Shown in pieces: positions 13,721 through 21,391 of a stretch of DNA of 64,000 nucleotides. The notes under the pieces are model-generated. The model saw only the letters and a program-made list of their open reading frames with translations, was not told where the DNA came from and made no database searches. This DNA is from Syntrophopropionicum propionicicum_A (GTDB lineage Bacteria > Bacillota > Desulfotomaculia > Desulfotomaculales > Pelotomaculaceae), in assembly GCF_048984525.1 (NCBI RefSeq), contig NZ_JBMGJC010000004.1, forward strand, positions 62,001 to 126,000, given 5' to 3'. The position numbers and the translations under genes are program-made. Position 1 is the stretch's first letter. The number at the start of each line of letters is the position of its first letter.

Positions 13721-15139
13721 ATGAAAACCGCAAAAGAAGTCCTGGCTTTCGCTAAGGAAAAAGATGTAAAGATGGTTGACGTGAAATTTATCGACTTGCC
13801 CGGCATGTGGCAGCACTTTTCCGTGCCGATCCAGGAGTTTGACGAGAGTACTTTTGCCGAAGGGCTTGGTTTTGACGGTTCCAGCATCCGCGGCTTCAGG
13901 GTGATCAATGAGAGCGATATGATCCTCATCCCTGATCCCGGTACTGCCTGCATCGACCCGTTCTGCAAGGCGGCCACGCTGAGTATTATTTGTGATGTGT
14001 TTGACCCGGTAACCAGGGAAAGGTATAACCGCGACCCGCGGGGCATTGCCCAGAGGGCTGAGGAATATTTAAAATCTACCGGCATCGCCGACCAGAGCTT
14101 CTGGGGACCAGAGGCCGAATTCTTTATTTTTGACGATATCAGGTTTGATCAGAACCAGCATTCCGGCTATTACTTTATCGATTCCGTGGAAGGGATCTGG
14201 AATTCCGGGCGTACGGAAGGCCCCAACCTGGGATACAAACCCCGCTATAAAGAAGGTTATTTCCCGGTGGCGCCTACTGACACACAACAGGACCTGCGCA
14301 CAGAGATGGTCCTGACCATGCTGGATGCAGGCATACCGGCTGAATGCCAGCACCACGAGGTGGCCACCGCTGGCCAGGCGGAGATAGACATTAAATATGG
14401 TCCGCTTACCAAAATGGCGGACCACCTGATGATGTATAAATACATTGTAAAAAACACAGCCAGGAAATACAACAAGACTGTCACCTTTATGCCGAAGCCC
14501 CTTTTCCAGGACAACGGCACCGGCATGCACGTGCACCAGAGCCTGTGGAAGGACGGCAAGCCCCTGTTTTTTGATCCCGACGGCTATGCCATGCTGAGCG
14601 AAACAGCGCTTTATTATATTGGCGGCCTGCTCAAGCACGCCCGGGCCCTAACCGCCCTTACCAGCCCGACTACAAACTCTTTTAAAAGGCTAGTGCCCGG
14701 GTACGAGGCCCCGGTAAACCTGGTCTATTCCCAGCGGAACAGGAGCGCCGCGGTGCGCATCCCGATGTACTCCAGCAGCCCGAAGGCAAAAAGGATTGAA
14801 TTCCGTCCTCCCGACCCGTCCTGCAACCCGTACCTCGCTTTTGCGGCATTGCTGATGGCAGGTCTCGACGGGATTAAGAACAAAATTAACCCGGGAGATC
14901 CTTTGGATAAGGATATTTTCGAACTTCCCCCGGAAGAGGCAAAAGAAATCCGTTCCGTTCCAGCGTCATTAGAAGAAGCGTTAAAAAATCTGCAAGACGA
15001 CCACGAGTTCCTGCTGCAGGGCGGCGTTTTTGACAAGGACATTTTAGAAACCTGGATTGATTACAAATTAACCAGGGAATTTGACGCTATCAGGCTCAGG
15101 CCACATCCTTACGAATTTATGCTGTATTACGATATATAA
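13721..15139 (+). CDS. glnA: glutamine synthetase type I, lacking the adenylylation tyrosine
   Basis: This enzyme makes glutamine from glutamate, ammonia and ATP. The 472-residue protein has the GSI landmarks GLGFDGSSIRGF, the active-site WGPEAEFFIFD, the ammonia-site segment HHEVATAGQAEID, NGTGMHVHQS, and the C-terminal RIEFRPPDPSCNPYLAFAAL. Its length and the sequence FELPPEEAKEI near residue 400 place it with the GSI-beta type of Gram-negatives and actinobacteria. However, the Tyr that is adenylylated there (NLYDLPPEE in E. coli) is Phe (DIFELPPEE). Activity therefore cannot be set by classical adenylylation. Control is more likely by the transcription-attenuation leader immediately upstream. 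The start codon follows GGGGGTG. Confidence 0.95.
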   Translation: MKTAKEVLAFAKEKDVKMVDVKFIDLPGMWQHFSVPIQEFDESTFAEGLGFDGSSIRGFRVINESDMILIPDPGTACIDPFCKAATLSIICDVFDPVTRERYNRDPRGIAQRAEEYLKSTGIADQSFWGPEAEFFIFDDIRFDQNQHSGYYFIDSVEGIWNSGRTEGPNLGYKPRYKEGYFPVAPTDTQQDLRTEMVLTMLDAGIPAECQHHEVATAGQAEIDIKYGPLTKMADHLMMYKYIVKNTARKYNKTVTFMPKPLFQDNGTGMHVHQSLWKDGKPLFFDPDGYAMLSETALYYIGGLLKHARALTALTSPTTNSFKRLVPGYEAPVNLVYSQRNRSAAVRIPMYSSSPKAKRIEFRPPDPSCNPYLAFAALLMAGLDGIKNKINPGDPLDKDIFELPPEEAKEIRSVPASLEEALKNLQDDHEFLLQGGVFDKDILETWIDYKLTREFDAIRLRPHPYEFMLYYDI

Positions 15140-15174
15140 GTTTAATATGCAGTGGTACGTTTATGCTGTGGAAT

Positions 15175-15217
15175 ATTTAAGGCCATCCATTCCCTAAAAG
15201 GAATGGAGGCCTTAAAT
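15175..15217 (+). terminator. long hairpin after glnA
   Basis: ATTTAAGGCC.TCCATTCC pairs with GGAATGGA.GGCCTTAAAT around CTAAAA, with one internal mismatch. The stem is about 18 bp, and its A-rich and T-rich ends provide the A-tract and U-tract. It separates glnA from the next gene. Confidence 0.65.
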
Positions 15218-15240
15218 TTCAGCCTGCGGGGGGTTTTACC

Positions 15241-16071
15241 TTGCCCAATAATATTGATCAAATCTTTAAGGAATTCGCGGAAAAACTAGTCCTGCCCGCT
15301 GACCGCCTGAAACCCGCGATAGAGAAAAGCCGGCAGGTGAGCGAGTGGGCAAAACGAAAAATTAAATCACACGGCAGTTTTTTCGGCGGATCCTACCGCA
15401 GGGGAACCGACATACCCCAGGAAAGCCTTAAGCTTCACCTGCTGCTGAGCCGGAAACATTATTATGATAGTAATGAAAACTCGACAAAACTGCTGTTTTT
15501 TTTAAAAAAAAGACTATCTGAAGATTACCACAAACCCGTAATTAACGGAGGAGGCACTGTTGTAAGGCTGTACTCACCACCCGAAGCTGCTCTTGACCTG
15601 CTGCCGACAATAAGGATCAGCAGCGGGGGCTACCTCGTCCCAAACGGCCAGGGCGGGTGGTATAAAACTAATCCCGGCAAAGAGGAAGCATTATTTAAGA
15701 TGAAAGATGATAATTCCAGCGGGAAGTTTTTAAAGCTGGCAAAAATTATGAAGACCTGGAATATCAATGCCGGCCACCCTTTTGACGCCTACTTCCTGGA
15801 ACTGGTTGTCTATTACAGAGTCAACGACTTTTTGAAAATTTACCCCGATCTGGTCCATTCCCTTTTCGTCAGTATGCGCCTCTTTCTGCCTGAATTTCTG
15901 AACTGCCCGGCGGCTGGCGAGGTTATTTCATCCGGGACGGGCTCTGGTGTCAGGCAAACAGTGCTTTGCGAGGCTGAAAGGCTAACGCTGGATGCCGTTA
16001 AAGAAACTGAAGTAAAAAATGCGCTGGCAGCCTGGCAGTCGGTTTTAGGCGGCAATTTCGGCGCCGGTTAA
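15241..16071 (+). CDS. CD-NTase/OAS-like nucleotidyltransferase-fold protein, catalytically degenerate
   Basis: This 276-residue protein has the layout of SMODS/OAS-type nucleotidyltransferases (CD-NTases). FFGGSYRRGTDIP (about residues 47-59) is the GS...RGT motif, ALDLLPTIRISSGGYLVPN (about 117-135) is the third-carboxylate strand plus the GGYLIPN segment, WYKTNPGKEE follows, and the later helix FLKLAKIMKTWN is typical. In active members the GS motif is followed by S-D-I-D; here the aligned residues are S-L-K-L, so both metal-binding aspartates are gone and only the third (LDLL) remains. It probably does not transfer nucleotides. The TTG start lies behind GGGGGG. No CBASS effector gene is adjacent; neighbours are glnA and trmK. 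A sensor or scaffold role is speculation. Confidence 0.65.
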   Translation: MPNNIDQIFKEFAEKLVLPADRLKPAIEKSRQVSEWAKRKIKSHGSFFGGSYRRGTDIPQESLKLHLLLSRKHYYDSNENSTKLLFFLKKRLSEDYHKPVINGGGTVVRLYSPPEAALDLLPTIRISSGGYLVPNGQGGWYKTNPGKEEALFKMKDDNSSGKFLKLAKIMKTWNINAGHPFDAYFLELVVYYRVNDFLKIYPDLVHSLFVSMRLFLPEFLNCPAAGEVISSGTGSGVRQTVLCEAERLTLDAVKETEVKNALAAWQSVLGGNFGAG

Positions 16072-16197
16072 TATAAGCATTGCTCCTGCCAACACACCCA
16101 CCCCGTTATTAAATGTTTTTGCCCTCCAAATTTAAACCCAGATCAAAAATCAATAATTTAAGCGCATATGGCTCTGCGGTGTTGAACTGTATGACGT

Positions 16198-16226
16198 TTG
16201 TCTTTTTTGCCAAAATCAACTATACT
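16198..16226 (+). promoter_or_regulatory. sigma-A promoter for trmK
   Basis: TTGTCT, a 17-bp spacer and TATACT lie about 30 bp before the trmK start codon. The elements match the housekeeping consensus at five of six -10 positions. Confidence 0.5.
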
Positions 16227-16257
16227 TGTCTTAACGTACACATAATGGGGGATATCC

Positions 16258-16947
16258 ATGGAGTTGGCCAAACGCCTGGCCGCGGCAGCCGAATACGTGC
16301 CGGCTGGTTCTGTTGCCGCCGATATCGGCACTGATCACGCCTACCTTCCCATATACCTGGTTGAAGCGGGCATATGCCGGAGGGTGATTGCCACCGAGCT
16401 GAGGCCCGGGCCATTCCGGTCGGCGCTCCGGAAAGTTGATGAGCATAAACTTAATCACAAGGTTGACTTGAGGCTGGGAGACGGGCTGAAGGCTATAAAC
16501 CCTTCAGAAAGCGATGTTATTGTGCTGGCGGGTATGGGCGGCAATACGATCAGGGAGATACTGTCAGCCTCTCCGGAAGTGTTAAGCACTGTCAAAATGC
16601 TCATCCTGCAGCCGATGGCCGACCCCGGTGACCTGAGGTCCTGGCTGGCCGCGAACGGCTGGAGAATATATGATGAGCGGCTGGTCGAGGAAAACGGCAA
16701 GATCTATGTTATCATTGCCGCAGTCCCCGGGTGCGAGGAAGTAAAGGACTCCGTCCTGCTGGAGCTGGGACCAAGGCTGGCGGAAAAGAAGGACCCTTTG
16801 TTTGGCAGATACCTGGAGATAATCAAAAGCCAGTATGAGCGTGCCCTGGCCGGCATGAGGTCTTCTAACAGCGCCGCGGCCAGGGAAAAAGCTCTGGAAA
16901 CCGAAAATAAACTTGCCGGGATCAGGAGGATTGCAGGTTGTCAGTAA
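16258..16947 (+). CDS. trmK: tRNA (adenine22-N1)-methyltransferase TrmK
   Basis: TrmK (YqfN) is an S-adenosylmethionine-dependent enzyme that methylates N1 of adenine 22 in the D-loop of tRNA in Gram-positive bacteria. The 229-residue protein shows the SAM-binding segment AADIGTDHAYLPIYLVEAG (about residues 21-39), TELRPGP, the family motif VIVLAGMGGNTIREIL (about 87-102) and LILQPMADPGDLRSWL. The ATG follows GGGGGATATCC. The stop overlaps the next gene's start by 10 bases, the usual trmK-nif3 pair in Firmicutes. Confidence 0.93.
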   Translation: MELAKRLAAAAEYVPAGSVAADIGTDHAYLPIYLVEAGICRRVIATELRPGPFRSALRKVDEHKLNHKVDLRLGDGLKAINPSESDVIVLAGMGGNTIREILSASPEVLSTVKMLILQPMADPGDLRSWLAANGWRIYDERLVEENGKIYVIIAAVPGCEEVKDSVLLELGPRLAEKKDPLFGRYLEIIKSQYERALAGMRSSNSAAAREKALETENKLAGIRRIAGCQ

Positions 16948-18056
16948 AATGCGCCAGCATATTCAGGTTGATTGAAGAGTTTGCCCCCGCTCACCTGGCG
17001 GAGAGCTGGGACAACTGCGGCCTTCAGGTCGGCGACCCACAGGCCGGAGTTGAAAAAGCGCTGCTTACAATTGATGTTAACCTTGCCGTGGCCCGGGAAG
17101 CCGTGGATAAAGGGGCCGGGTTGATTTTAAGCCACCACCCTTTATTATTGAAGCCGCCAAAAGCTATCAATACCAGGCAGCCGCTTGGCGAGCTGATCAG
17201 CTTTCTTATACGCAATAATATTACAGTTTACGCGGCCCATACGAACCTGGACGCCGCGGCCGGAGGGGTTAACAGCGCCCTGGCCGAAAGGCTTGGATTA
17301 ATCGAAACGGCCGTTTTGCAGCAAACCGGTCAGACCGGATTATTTAAGCTGGTAGTCTTTATACCGGTGGGGCATGAGGAAAAAGTACGCGCGGCAATTC
17401 TGGAAGCCGGCGCCGGCTGGATCGGAAACTACAGCCACTGTTCGTTTATGACGGGGGGGACGGGGACATTCAAACCCCTGGCCGGTGCCAGCCCATATTA
17501 TGGCAGGACCGGCGAACTCGAACAGGTGGAAGAAGTCAGGTTTGAAACCATTGTCCCGGCGGGTATACTGGAAAAGGCCGTAAGCGCGATGCTCGATGCC
17601 CACCCTTACGAGGAAGTGGCTTATGATATCCTGCCGTTGAAAAACAGGGTTTCTAACTGCGGCCTTGGCAGGGTGGGCAAACTTATTGAACCGGTGTCGC
17701 TAAGCAGGTTTGCAGGGAAAGTGAAGGAAAACCTCGCCGTGCCCGCGGTCCGCATTGGAGGCAGGCAGGACAGTATTGTGAAAACAGTTGCCGTATGCGG
17801 CGGCTCCGGGGCTGATCTCTGGCCTGAGGCTTTAAAAGCGGGGGCGGACACGATCGTAACCGGAGATGTTAAATACCACACAGCCCAGGAAATTACAGCC
17901 GCAGGCATGAACTTTATTGACGCGGGCCACTACGGCACGGAATCTGTTGTCTTGCCTGTGCTGCTAAAATATCTGGGAGATATTTGCGGCAGGGCAGGCA
18001 TTGATATCGGGCTTATTTTGTCACAAACCAATACAGACCCTTTCGCATACTTTTAA
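16938..18056 (+). CDS. Nif3-like dinuclear metal center protein (YqfO family)
   Basis: This 372-residue protein belongs to the Nif3/YqfO family, a conserved two-metal fold annotated as GTP cyclohydrolase 1 type 2-like, whose real substrate is uncertain. The metal ligands are visible in LILSHHPLL (about residues 62-70), AAHTNLDAA (about 96-104) and, near the C-terminus, FIDAGHYGTE (about 327-336). The central insertion of about 100 residues (about 130-230, ending HPYEEVAYD) is the CutA/PII-like domain of the long Gram-positive form. The TTG start is placed 8 bases behind AGGAGG, inside the end of trmK. Confidence 0.92.
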   Translation: MSVKCASIFRLIEEFAPAHLAESWDNCGLQVGDPQAGVEKALLTIDVNLAVAREAVDKGAGLILSHHPLLLKPPKAINTRQPLGELISFLIRNNITVYAAHTNLDAAAGGVNSALAERLGLIETAVLQQTGQTGLFKLVVFIPVGHEEKVRAAILEAGAGWIGNYSHCSFMTGGTGTFKPLAGASPYYGRTGELEQVEEVRFETIVPAGILEKAVSAMLDAHPYEEVAYDILPLKNRVSNCGLGRVGKLIEPVSLSRFAGKVKENLAVPAVRIGGRQDSIVKTVAVCGGSGADLWPEALKAGADTIVTGDVKYHTAQEITAAGMNFIDAGHYGTESVVLPVLLKYLGDICGRAGIDIGLILSQTNTDPFAYF

Positions 18057-18106
18057 GATAGGAGCCAGCGCTTCCTATCTTTAATTATTTATGAGGAGAT
18101 GTTCGC

Positions 18107-18823
18107 ATGCCGGATTTAAAGCTGCTCTGGGAAATCCAGGTTTTGGACGGCCAGAAAAGAGCTCTGGAACAAAAACTAAGGGGGGGACAAATTTCAGATG
18201 AGCTGAAGTCCCTCAAGGCTGATATTGAGAAAGGCCGCTTGCTTTTCAATAAATTAAAAGAGGAATACAGTAATTTAAAAAAGAGTCAAAAGCTTAAAGA
18301 GATGGATGTGAACGAGGCGAACGAGCAGCTCAAAGGTCTGGGGCAAAGGTTATATGACGGTTCGATTACCAATGTTAAAGAGATGAATTCAAACAGCAAG
18401 AAGCTTGAGAGCTTAAAAAACAAGGTGAAACAGGCGGAAGACGATATCCTGACCTTAATGGAAAAGCAGGTTGAGCTGCGGGCGAAACTTGAGAGTATGA
18501 GCGCTGAGCTGAGCAATAAAGCGGAAGATTACCGCGGAAAGCATGGCTCCCTCCTGGCCAACCAGCAAAAGGTACGTCAGCAGATAGCCCAGATCCCCCT
18601 GGCCAGGCAGAAGCTGCTTGATAAGGTAGATGTGGAAATATGGCATAAGTATATGGATCTGAAAAAGAGGTTTAACGACCCCCTGGCGCGTGTGGAAAAA
18701 TCGACATGCATGGGCTGCCGGGTGGGAATTACATTTAATGAACTGCGGTTGTTAAAGCATGGTGAAGATATGGTCTACTGCGGTAACTGCGGCAGGATGC
18801 TTTACTGGGAAAGGCAGGGGTGA
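18107..18823 (+). CDS. coiled-coil protein with C-terminal C4-type zinc ribbon
   Basis: The 238-residue protein starts with about 170 residues of heptad-rich coiled coil (roughly 8-185). It ends in a zinc ribbon, TCMGCRVGI near residue 200 and YCGNCGRML near residue 225. This is the architecture of the CT398-like/YacB-type zf-RING_7 family, present across bacteria beside nif3. In Chlamydia the homologue contacts flagellar and sigma-54 factors; a general role is not established. The gene follows the Nif3 gene and precedes the RNase P RNA, an order common in Clostridia. Confidence 0.85.
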   Translation: MPDLKLLWEIQVLDGQKRALEQKLRGGQISDELKSLKADIEKGRLLFNKLKEEYSNLKKSQKLKEMDVNEANEQLKGLGQRLYDGSITNVKEMNSNSKKLESLKNKVKQAEDDILTLMEKQVELRAKLESMSAELSNKAEDYRGKHGSLLANQQKVRQQIAQIPLARQKLLDKVDVEIWHKYMDLKKRFNDPLARVEKSTCMGCRVGITFNELRLLKHGEDMVYCGNCGRMLYWERQG

Positions 18824-18844
18824 TATAATTTCTTCAAAATACCG

Positions 18845-19182
18845 GTGAGTAAATCAGGTGGTCGCGGGCGCCGTTATGGCGCCTGAGGAAAGTCCGAGCT
18901 CCGCAGGGCAGGGTGCTGGGTAATACCCAGTGGGGGTGACCCCAAGGAAAGTGCCACAGAAATGCAGACCGCCGTAAAGGCAAGGATGGAACGGTGCGGT
19001 AAGAGCGCACCAGCGGCCGGGCGACCGGCCGGCTAGGTAAACCCCACCTGGAGCAAGACCAAATAGGGGAACATTTGCGGCGGCCCGTCGCTGTTCCCGG
19101 GTTAGGTCGCTAGAGGCGGCTGGCAACAGACGTCCCAGACAGATGATCACCCACGACAGAACTCGGCTTACGATTTGCTCAC
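18845..19182 (+). ncRNA. rnpB: RNase P RNA, class A
   Basis: The catalytic RNA that trims tRNA 5' ends. Helix P1 forms from GTGAGTAAATC at the 5' end and GATTTGCTCAC at the 3' end. Between them are the universally conserved segments GAGGAAAGTCCGAGCTCC, ACAGAAATGCAGACCGCC, GGTAAGAGCGCACCAGCGGC, AGACCAAATAGGG and GGTCGCTAGAGGC, then the 3' conserved ACAGAACTCGGCTTA. The P7/P10-P11 core is complete. About 340 nt is normal for the ancestral class A form. Confidence 0.96.
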
Positions 19183-19221
19183 TAAGTTAATTTACGCGGT
19201 TCTGACTTACCGCGCTTGGTT

Positions 19222-19272
19222 ATGGCTCAATGAGTGTAATTATGTCTCACTCAATGGGCCATGCTTTTATTT
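19222..19272 (+). terminator. terminator of rnpB
   Basis: ATGGCTCAATGAGTG pairs with CACTCAATGGGCCAT (one mismatch, one wobble) around an 11-base loop. GCTTTTATTTT follows. It lies 40 nt after the RNase P RNA. Confidence 0.75.
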
Positions 19273-19524
19273 TCGCATCCCTCGCTATTAAATTGCAACG
19301 GGGGGCATATTATTAGTGGATTTCTAAATTTAAAGTGTCAAACTCGATATTTTATGTGTTAAAAAAGTCGAGTATAGTTAAAGCAGCTTTGTTATTATAA
19401 TTAATGACTAACTGGAAACAGTGGTCATCCATTAAAAAAGCTGTATTAGCTCAGGTTAAAAAATTAAAGAAAAGGAAAGTGAATAGCTGGTTCATGGCAG
19501 TTTCACCGGAAAACCAGGGAGATA
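19273..19524. other. AT-rich gene-free stretch before the AraC-type regulator
   Basis: No gene is seen in this 250-bp gap. An imperfect inverted repeat, AACTCGATATTTT and AAAAAAGTCGAGT near 19340-19375, is the only clear structure. The base composition shifts sharply towards A+T here and stays so to about 21960. Confidence 0.5.
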
Positions 19525-20388
19525 ATGTTAAACGAATTAAACCATGTGATTGACTATATTGAAGATCATTTAACCGACGATCTATCTCTTGAAATAATTT
19601 CTGAATATGCCGGGATTTCTGACTATCACTTTAGAAAGATATTTTTTTATCTTTCAGGGATGACGCTAAGTGAGTATATCAAAAACAGAAAGTTGTCGGA
19701 AGCAAATAAGGATTTATTAAAGGGAGAAAAGGTGACGGATGTTGCTTTTAAATATGGTTATCAGTCTATGGACGGCTTTACTCGGGCATTTAAAAAATGG
19801 AGCGGGTTTTTACCATCTGATGTAATAAAAACAGGCATAAGCAAGTCATTTCCCAAGCTTTTATTCATAATAACCGTTAAGGGAGGAATTTCTGTGGAAT
19901 TTAGAATTGAAGAAAAACCAGGGTTTAATTTAGTCGGTGTAAGTAAACGTATACCTATGCAATTTGAAGGTGTTAATAATGAGATAGTAAAGCTAGCAAT
20001 GAGCATAACGGAAGAACAAAAAGAAGAAATGCATTCTCTACAAAATATAGAGCCTTATGAAATTGTCAATGCTTCTTATGATGCTGACTCTAATTTCTTA
20101 AAAGAAGAAGGAGATTTAACTCACTTGATAGGTATTTTAACGACTGAAAATCAAGTAAGTGATCATTTAGATAAAGTGCCAGTAGAAGCCTGTACCTGGG
20201 CAATATTTCCTAATGAAGGACCATTTCCTTCTGCGTTACAAGAAACATATGCAAAAATATATTCAGAATGGCTGCCTTCTTCCAATTACGAAGTAATTAA
20301 TGCCCCTGCTTTTTCTTTTACTAAAATGGATGAACATAAAAAAGATTACGCTTATAGTGAAGTTTGGATTCCTGTTCGGAAGAAATAA
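19525..20388 (+). CDS. AraC-family transcriptional regulator with GyrI-like effector domain
   Basis: The 287-residue protein starts with an AraC double helix-turn-helix (about residues 1-105; LEIISEYAGISDYHFRKIF and VTDVAFKYGYQSMDGFTRAF, ending KKWSGFLPSDV). It continues with an AraC effector-binding/GyrI-like domain (about 125-285) that typically binds small hydrophobic or cationic molecules, as in Rob, BmrR or SbmC relatives. The ATG is preceded by GGGAGATA. Its codon use is far richer in A and T than the neighbouring housekeeping genes, which suggests later acquisition. No transport partner lies next to it. Confidence 0.88.
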   Translation: MLNELNHVIDYIEDHLTDDLSLEIISEYAGISDYHFRKIFFYLSGMTLSEYIKNRKLSEANKDLLKGEKVTDVAFKYGYQSMDGFTRAFKKWSGFLPSDVIKTGISKSFPKLLFIITVKGGISVEFRIEEKPGFNLVGVSKRIPMQFEGVNNEIVKLAMSITEEQKEEMHSLQNIEPYEIVNASYDADSNFLKEEGDLTHLIGILTTENQVSDHLDKVPVEACTWAIFPNEGPFPSALQETYAKIYSEWLPSSNYEVINAPAFSFTKMDEHKKDYAYSEVWIPVRKK

Positions 20389-20598
20389 AAAACTAAAAAC
20401 ACAACAAGTTAATCCATGCATTTACTGATTCCGCGGTTTCACCGTTTTCAAACAAACTGATTATGGCTCAGATGATACAGTACATGAGTACTGCGGGATT
20501 GGTAGCTAAAGGTGCCATTTTCTCCACCCTCTTGAGGCATGACATCATTTCGGCAATAGCCGCTCCAAGAGCTTAAGTGAATACAAATTTACAAAGTG
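20389..20598. other. gap with a short unrecognised open frame
   Basis: An open frame of about 55 codons ends at 20576 and contains LIMAQMIQYMSTAGLVAKGA and then LLRHDIISAIAAPRA. It has ATG codons (20475) but no clear ribosome-binding site. It could be the tail of a decayed gene. I do not recognise it. Confidence 0.25.
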
Positions 20599-20627
20599 AA
20601 ATACGCCATTAAACAGGCGTATTTTTA
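20599..20627 (+). terminator. terminator hairpin
   Basis: AAATACGCC pairs perfectly with GGCGTATTT around the 8-base loop ATTAAACA, followed by TTACTATC. It closes the transcript of the AraC-type gene region. Confidence 0.6.
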
Positions 20628-20790
20628 CTATCTGGAGAGTTAAATTTCCCGCATTTTTTTGTTGTTAAAAGCAACTTTAATATTAATAATCAGATAATTT
20701 AGAAAATGAATAAAGTACTGCGCCATAATATAATATTTTATCAATTTATTTCAAAAACATATTTTTACTAGGAAAGTTATGGTCATACAA

Positions 20791-20924
20791 ATAACAGTTA
20801 TTAAAAAGGTAATGCTGACAATAATTAATAAATTTATTATGTTATACATCAGCATTATCTGTAACAGTTACGAGTAATTACCTAACATAAATCTTTTTAT
20901 TAAGGTAATCATAATAACAGTTAT
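20791..20924. promoter_or_regulatory. three TAACAGTTA palindromes upstream of the SASP gene
   Basis: ATAACAGTTAT (20791-20801), GTAACAGTTAC (20861-20871) and ATAACAGTTAT (20914-20924) are perfect odd-centred palindromes, spaced 70 and 53 bp centre to centre. Each is accompanied by GGTAAT or its complement ATTACC a few bases away. Between the first two, TAATGCTGA pairs with TCAGCATTA. CATAATA at 20910-20916 matches the -10 consensus of forespore sigma-G promoters, but the -35 is not convincing. A dimeric DNA-binding protein is a reasonable guess. Confidence 0.4.
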
Positions 20925-20959
20925 CGCATAAAAATAAAAAAAGAAAGGAGGTTGACTAA

Positions 20960-21220
20960 ATGCCTCGTAACTCCAATCAAACTGTTGTACCAGGGGCAAA
21001 AAATGCAATCAACCAGATGAAATTTGAAATCGCCAACGAACTCGGCTTTGCCAACTATGCTAACATTGATAAGGGCAGCCTTCCGAGCAGAGCGAACGGT
21101 TATGTTGGAGGCAATATAACCAAAAGGTTGGTAGCGCTTGGAGAAGCGGCTCTGGCCAATAACGCCACGGGTGCTGTTGGCGCCACAAGTCAAGTTGGCT
21201 TAGAACAACCTCAAGGTTAA
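20960..21220 (+). CDS. alpha/beta-type small acid-soluble spore protein
   Basis: SASPs coat forespore DNA and protect it from UV and hydrolysis, then are degraded on germination to supply amino acids. The 86-residue protein has the family segments KFEIANELGFANY (about residues 21-33), containing the GPR-protease type cleavage region, and SRANGYVGGNITKRLVALGE (about 43-62). The N-terminus is longer than usual and the C-terminus ends in a GATSQ tail. A strong AAAGGAGG precedes the ATG. Expression in the forespore by sigma-G is expected from the family. A clear terminator follows. Confidence 0.93.
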   Translation: MPRNSNQTVVPGAKNAINQMKFEIANELGFANYANIDKGSLPSRANGYVGGNITKRLVALGEAALANNATGAVGATSQVGLEQPQG

Positions 21221-21250
21221 TTCTATATTGAAAAGGTCCTGAATGTTTGC

Positions 21251-21293
21251 TTAAAAGGGGATTAGAAATTTTAATCCTCTTTTAAGTTTTTTT
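21251..21293 (+). terminator. terminator of the SASP gene
   Basis: TTAAAAGGGGATTA pairs with TAATCCTCTTTTAA (one G-T wobble) around a 7-base loop. GTTTTTTT follows. Confidence 0.8.
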
Positions 21294-21391
21294 GTGCCAT
21301 TATAGCTGTTATTACGAATTTTTATAAGAGGAATGTTAATCAATTTAAAGAATATTAAAGTAATATGCAGGATAAAGGTAGGTAGATATAA

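Noticed and set aside
14069..14638. 189-codon minus-strand frame opposite glnA
   Set aside because: Antisense shadow of a conserved enzyme gene, without a site or recognisable protein motif.
15241..16071. CBASS anti-phage operon around the CD-NTase-like gene
   Set aside because: No effector, Cap2/Cap3 or HORMA genes are adjacent and the catalytic aspartates are absent, so an immune operon cannot be claimed.
16113..16334. 73-codon plus-strand frame before trmK
   Set aside because: It overlaps the trmK promoter and start in another frame and has no ribosome-binding site.
18854..19150. 98-codon minus-strand open frame
   Set aside because: It lies within the RNase P RNA gene, whose structure is clear.
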